From positions 1-6,930 of the forward strand of contig JBEKVR010000202.1 in NCBI GenBank assembly GCA_049513815.1: a stretch of 6,930 nt of DNA, given 5' to 3'. The first letter of the stretch is position 1, and each line of letters opens with the position of its first letter. The stretch is from Roseiarcus sp049513815. GTDB taxonomy: Bacteria > Pseudomonadota > Alphaproteobacteria > Rhizobiales > Beijerinckiaceae. The notes beneath the pieces were generated by a model, which was given only the letters and a program-made list of their open reading frames with translations, was not told where the DNA came from and ran no database searches. This document shows positions 4,647 through 6,930 of this stretch, piece by piece. The position numbers were made by a program, and so were the translations under genes.

Positions 4647-6653
4647 TTACGCCCCCCGCGCCCTCTCCTCGAACGCCCGCTCCACATGGGCGACGATGTC
4701 GGCGACGATCGTGTTGAGGGCGAAATCCTTCGGCGTGTAGACGGCGGCGACGCCCTCGGCGCGCAAGGCTTCAGCGTCGGCCGGCGGGATGATGCCGCCG
4801 ACCACCACCGGCACGCGCGATAAGCCCGCCGCCTTCATCAGCGCCAGCACTTCGCGCGTCATCGCCAGATGCGATCCCGACAGGATCGACAGGCCGATGC
4901 AATCGACGCCGTCGTGAGCGCGCGCGACGATGTCTTGCGGCGTCAGGCGGATGCCGTCGTAGACGACGTCGAGCCCGGCGTCGAGCGCGCGCGTCGCGAT
5001 CTGCTCGGCGCCGTTGGAATGGCCGTCGAGCCCCGGCTTGCCGACCAGCAGTTTCAGCCGATGGCCGAGTTTCATCGACACCCGCTCGACTTCGCCGCGC
5101 AGCGGATCGAGGTCGCCACCCTGCTGGCGGGCGCGATTGGCGACGCCGGTCGGCGCGCGATATTCGCCGAATTCGGCGCGCAGCGCCGCGCCCCATTCGC
5201 CCGTCGTCGCGCCGGCCTTCGCCGCCTCGATCGACGCCGGCATGATGTTCAAGCCGCTCTTGGCCGCCGCGCGCAAAGCCGCGAGCGCGCGCTCGACCGG
5301 CGTCGCGTCGCGTTCGGCGCGCCAGGCGCGAAGGCGTTCGATCTGCTCCCTCTCGGCCTCGGGCGACGAGACGTGGATCGCGCCGTCGCCCGCGGTCAAC
5401 GGCGAGGGTTCGCTGCTGGTGAAGCAATTGACGCCGACCACCTTGAGCTCGCCGCGCTCGATCGCTTCGATTCGCCGCGCGTTGGACTCGACCAGGCGCC
5501 GCTTCAACTCGCCCGACTCGATCGCCGCGACCACGCCGCCCATATCCGCAATCCCCGCGAGCTCGGCTTTCGCCTCGGCCTTGAGCGCGTCGACCCGCCG
5601 CTCGACTTCGACGCTGCCGTCGAAGATGTCGCCGTATTCGAGCAGGTCGGTTTCGAACGCCATGATGTGCTGCAGCCGCAGCGACCATTGCTGATCGAAC
5701 GGCCGCGGCAGACCAAGCGCTTCGTTCCACGCCGGCAGTTGCACCGCGCGGGCGCGCGCGCCCTTCGACAGCACCACCGACAGCATCTCGATCAGGATGC
5801 GATAGGCGTTGTTCTCCGGCTGCTGCTCGGTCAGGCCGAGCGAGTTGACCTGCACGCCGTAGCGGAATCGTCGCTTGGCGGGGTCGGTTATGCGATAGCG
5901 CTCGCGCGTGATCTCGTCCCACAGCGCGACGAAGGCGCGCATTTTGGCCAGCTCGGTGACGAAGCGCATGCCGGCGTTGACGAAGAACGACACGCCGCCG
6001 ACGACATTGGCGAAGCCTTCGGCGTCGATCTCGCCCGACGCGCGCACCATGTCGAGCACGCCGATCGCCGTCGCCAGCGCGTAGCTCAGCTCCTGCACCG
6101 GCGTCGCGCCTGCTTCCTGCAGATGGTAGGAGCAGACGTTCATCGGGTTCCACTTCGGCGTCTCGCGGACGCAGAAGAGAATGAGGTCCTTGGTCAGGCG
6201 CAGCGACGGGCCGGGCGCGAACACATACGAGCCGCGCGACAGGTATTCCTTGACGATGTCGTTCTGCGTCGTGCCCTGCAGGCCGGCGCGCGGCGCGCCC
6301 TGTTCGTCGGCGACCGCGACATAGAGCGCCATCAGCCACGGCGCGGTGGCGTTGATGGTCATCGACGTATTCATCGCGTTAAGCGGGATGCCGTCGAACA
6401 GCGCCCGCAAGTCGCCGATGTGGGAGATCGCGACGCCGACCTTGCCGACTTCGCCGCGCGCCAGCGGATGGTCGCTGTCGTAGCCGGTCTGGGTCGGCAG
6501 GTCGAAAGCGATCGACAGGCCGGTCTGACCCTTGGCGAGATTGGCGCGATAGAGGCGGTTCGACTCACGCGCGGTCGAATGGCCGGCGTAAGTGCGAAAG
6601 ATCCACGGCTTGTCGCGCGCGACCGTCGTTTCGCGCTCCTCTCCCGCCGTCAT
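4647..6653 (-). CDS. meaA: Ethylmalonyl-CoA mutase (MeaA/Ecm), B12-dependent
   Basis: This 668-residue protein is an adenosylcobalamin-dependent acyl-CoA mutase, predicted to convert (2R)-ethylmalonyl-CoA to (2S)-methylsuccinyl-CoA in the ethylmalonyl-CoA pathway that assimilates acetyl-CoA or regenerates glyoxylate. The mutase domain (about 14-500) has PWIFRTYAGHSTARESN, TQTGYDSDH (54-62), QGTTQNDIVKEYLSRG and VCSYHLQEAGA (173-183). Methylmalonyl-CoA mutases typically show RGYDSDH and ISGYHMQEAGA there, so MeaA is preferred. The B12 domain (about 534-650) keeps all ligand motifs: DGHSNG (543-548) with cobalt-ligand His545, SIL (589-591) and GG (619-620). The ATG at 6653 has GGGGAAAGGA upstream; a GTG at 6695 would add 14 unconserved residues. 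The gene faces phaAB, whose products feed the same pathway. Substrate specificity is inferred from motif resemblance. Confidence 0.94.
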   Translation of the reverse strand: MTAGEERETTVARDKPWIFRTYAGHSTARESNRLYRANLAKGQTGLSIAFDLPTQTGYDSDHPLARGEVGKVGVAISHIGDLRALFDGIPLNAMNTSMTINATAPWLMALYVAVADEQGAPRAGLQGTTQNDIVKEYLSRGSYVFAPGPSLRLTKDLILFCVRETPKWNPMNVCSYHLQEAGATPVQELSYALATAIGVLDMVRASGEIDAEGFANVVGGVSFFVNAGMRFVTELAKMRAFVALWDEITRERYRITDPAKRRFRYGVQVNSLGLTEQQPENNAYRILIEMLSVVLSKGARARAVQLPAWNEALGLPRPFDQQWSLRLQHIMAFETDLLEYGDIFDGSVEVERRVDALKAEAKAELAGIADMGGVVAAIESGELKRRLVESNARRIEAIERGELKVVGVNCFTSSEPSPLTAGDGAIHVSSPEAEREQIERLRAWRAERDATPVERALAALRAAAKSGLNIMPASIEAAKAGATTGEWGAALRAEFGEYRAPTGVANRARQQGGDLDPLRGEVERVSMKLGHRLKLLVGKPGLDGHSNGAEQIATRALDAGLDVVYDGIRLTPQDIVARAHDGVDCIGLSILSGSHLAMTREVLALMKAAGLSRVPVVVGGIIPPADAEALRAEGVAAVYTPKDFALNTIVADIVAHVERAFEERARGA

Positions 6654-6663
6654 CCCGCGTCGT

Positions 6664-6673
6664 TCCTTTCCCC
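6664..6673 (-). promoter_or_regulatory. Ribosome binding site of meaA
   Basis: The minus strand reads GGGGAAAGGA, ending 10 nt before the ATG at 6653. The spacing is slightly long but acceptable, and it decides this start over the GTG at 6695, which has no Shine-Dalgarno sequence. Confidence 0.55.
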
Positions 6674-6682
6674 ATTCGCCTT

Positions 6683-6697
6683 TTGTGCGCTGCACAA
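6683..6697. promoter_or_regulatory. 15-bp palindrome upstream of meaA, candidate operator
   Basis: TTGTGCGCTGCACAA is a perfect inverted repeat with 6-bp arms (TTGTGC/GCACAA) around a 3-bp centre, 30-44 bp before the meaA ATG. On the minus strand TTGAAT (6706-6711) could be a -35 element, and 17 bp later the expected -10 position (6683-6688) falls inside one palindrome arm, although that arm is a poor -10 match. A site over the promoter or early transcript would suit a repressor. The TGC/GCA core resembles the TGC-rich sites reported for PhaR, but the regulator is unknown. Confidence 0.45.
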
Positions 6698-6779
6698 TCG
6701 CAGAAATTCAAGCGCGGGGCTACCTCGGCTTTGGGATGAGAACGGCCCCGCCCGGCAGGTCAGAGCGCAGCGGTTGCTT

Positions 6780-6795
6780 GGCGGCGCTTGCCGCC
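6780..6795. repeat. Small GC-rich hairpin
   Basis: GGCGGC (6780-6785) and GCCGCC (6790-6795) form a perfect 6-bp stem with a 4-nt loop. It lies 9 bp from the larger palindromic repeat and has no T-run. In DNA this GC-rich it may be chance. Confidence 0.25.
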
Positions 6796-6804
6796 CACGC
6801 CCTT

Positions 6805-6839
6805 CGTCCTGAGGCGCCGCGAAGCGGCCTCGAAGGACG
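6805..6839. repeat. Palindromic intergenic repeat, complete copy
   Basis: CGTCCT (6805-6810), GAGG (6811-6814) and CCGC (6817-6820) pair with GCGG (6824-6827), CCTC (6828-6831) and AGGACG (6834-6839) around a GAA loop, with 2-nt internal mismatches. The arrangement CCTTCGTCCTGAGG...CCTCGAAGGACG resembles a palindrome class common between genes in Rhizobiales. No protein-coding frame is supported here. Confidence 0.65.
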
Positions 6840-6873
6840 CTCCAGCGGGCGCCGACGCCGGTGCGAGCTTGAT

Positions 6874-6887
6874 CATCCTTCGAGGCC
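6874..6887. repeat. Interrupted second copy of the palindromic repeat
   Basis: CATCCTTCGAGGCC matches, in inverted orientation, one arm of the copy at 6805-6839: TCCTTCGAGGCC (6876-6887) is the exact complement of GGCCTCGAAGGA (6826-6837). The loop and the other arm are not found downstream within the window; the sequence turns instead into an unrelated stretch beginning about 6890. Confidence 0.5.
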
Positions 6888-6896
6888 CTCGCATTA

Positions 6897-6930
6897 CAGG
6901 CTGTGCGAAAACTCGGCGGATTGCATTTTG
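6897..6930. mobile_element. Possible insertion-sequence terminus at the right edge
   Basis: Right after the interrupted repeat comes GGCTGTGCGAAAACTC (6899-6914). This resembles, from memory, terminal inverted repeats of DDE-type insertion sequences such as the IS1182 group, which are known to insert at palindromic repeats. No transposase frame or second terminus is inside the window, so this is a tentative reading. Confidence 0.22.

Noticed and set aside
4647..6653. Annotation as methylmalonyl-CoA mutase large subunit
   Set aside because: The protein is shorter than typical MutB (over 700 residues), has TGYDSDH and VCSYH in place of RGYDSDH and ISGYH, and has no adjacent small-subunit (mutA) gene.
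6654..6695. GTG start at 6695 for meaA
   Set aside because: It has no Shine-Dalgarno sequence, would put the start codon inside the 15-bp palindrome, and adds 14 residues absent from the family pattern as I know it.
4869..6812. Very long plus-strand frame (647 codons) opposite meaA
   Set aside because: It is antisense to a clear B12-dependent mutase. Its Arg/Ala/Asp-rich composition with no recognisable motif is what the antiphase of GC-rich coding sequence produces.
1..6930. CRISPR array, tRNA, rRNA or prophage genes
   Set aside because: I saw no regularly spaced direct repeats, no tRNA-like cloverleaf and no conserved rRNA segments or phage protein motifs on either strand.

Overview
The window is GC-rich DNA with strong G/C preference at third codon positions. 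It carries PHB-cycle genes next to a coenzyme-B12 mutase of the ethylmalonyl-CoA pathway, plus palindromic intergenic repeats of the kind scattered through Rhizobiales genomes. This points to an alphaproteobacterium, most likely a serine-cycle methylotroph or methanotroph relative (Methylocystaceae, Beijerinckiaceae or Methylobacteriaceae type). That placement is inferred from gene content and protein resemblance; no search was run.

Layout from left to right. Positions 3-1313 (+) are the 3' part of a c-di-GMP protein with a degenerate GGDEF domain (AGGKF) and an EAL domain that keeps its catalytic residues. It converges, with only 4 bp between stop codons, on phaR (1318-1932, -), the PHB-responsive repressor. 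A 341-bp divergent region (1933-2273) with unusually dense inverted repeats separates phaR from phaA (2274-3452, +), followed by phaB (3519-4244, +). A REP-like palindrome lies just behind phaB, within a 402-bp gene-free stretch. Next is meaA/ecm (4647-6653, -), read toward phaB. Its upstream region (6654-6930) has a 15-bp perfect palindrome near the start codon, one complete and one interrupted palindromic repeat, and possibly the end of an insertion sequence at the right edge.

The metabolic genes form one theme. PhaA (2 acetyl-CoA to acetoacetyl-CoA) and PhaB (to (R)-3-hydroxybutyryl-CoA) supply both PHB synthesis and the ethylmalonyl-CoA pathway, and MeaA/Ecm converts ethylmalonyl-CoA to methylsuccinyl-CoA later in that pathway. 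PhaR is the expected sensor of PHB state. PHB synthase (phaC), crotonase, crotonyl-CoA carboxylase/reductase and phasins are not in the window.

The protein-coding content is recognisable and not new. The less explained signals are the stacked inverted repeats and helically phased TTTTTTGC repeats between phaR and phaA, the palindrome in front of meaA, and the interrupted repeat at the right edge.
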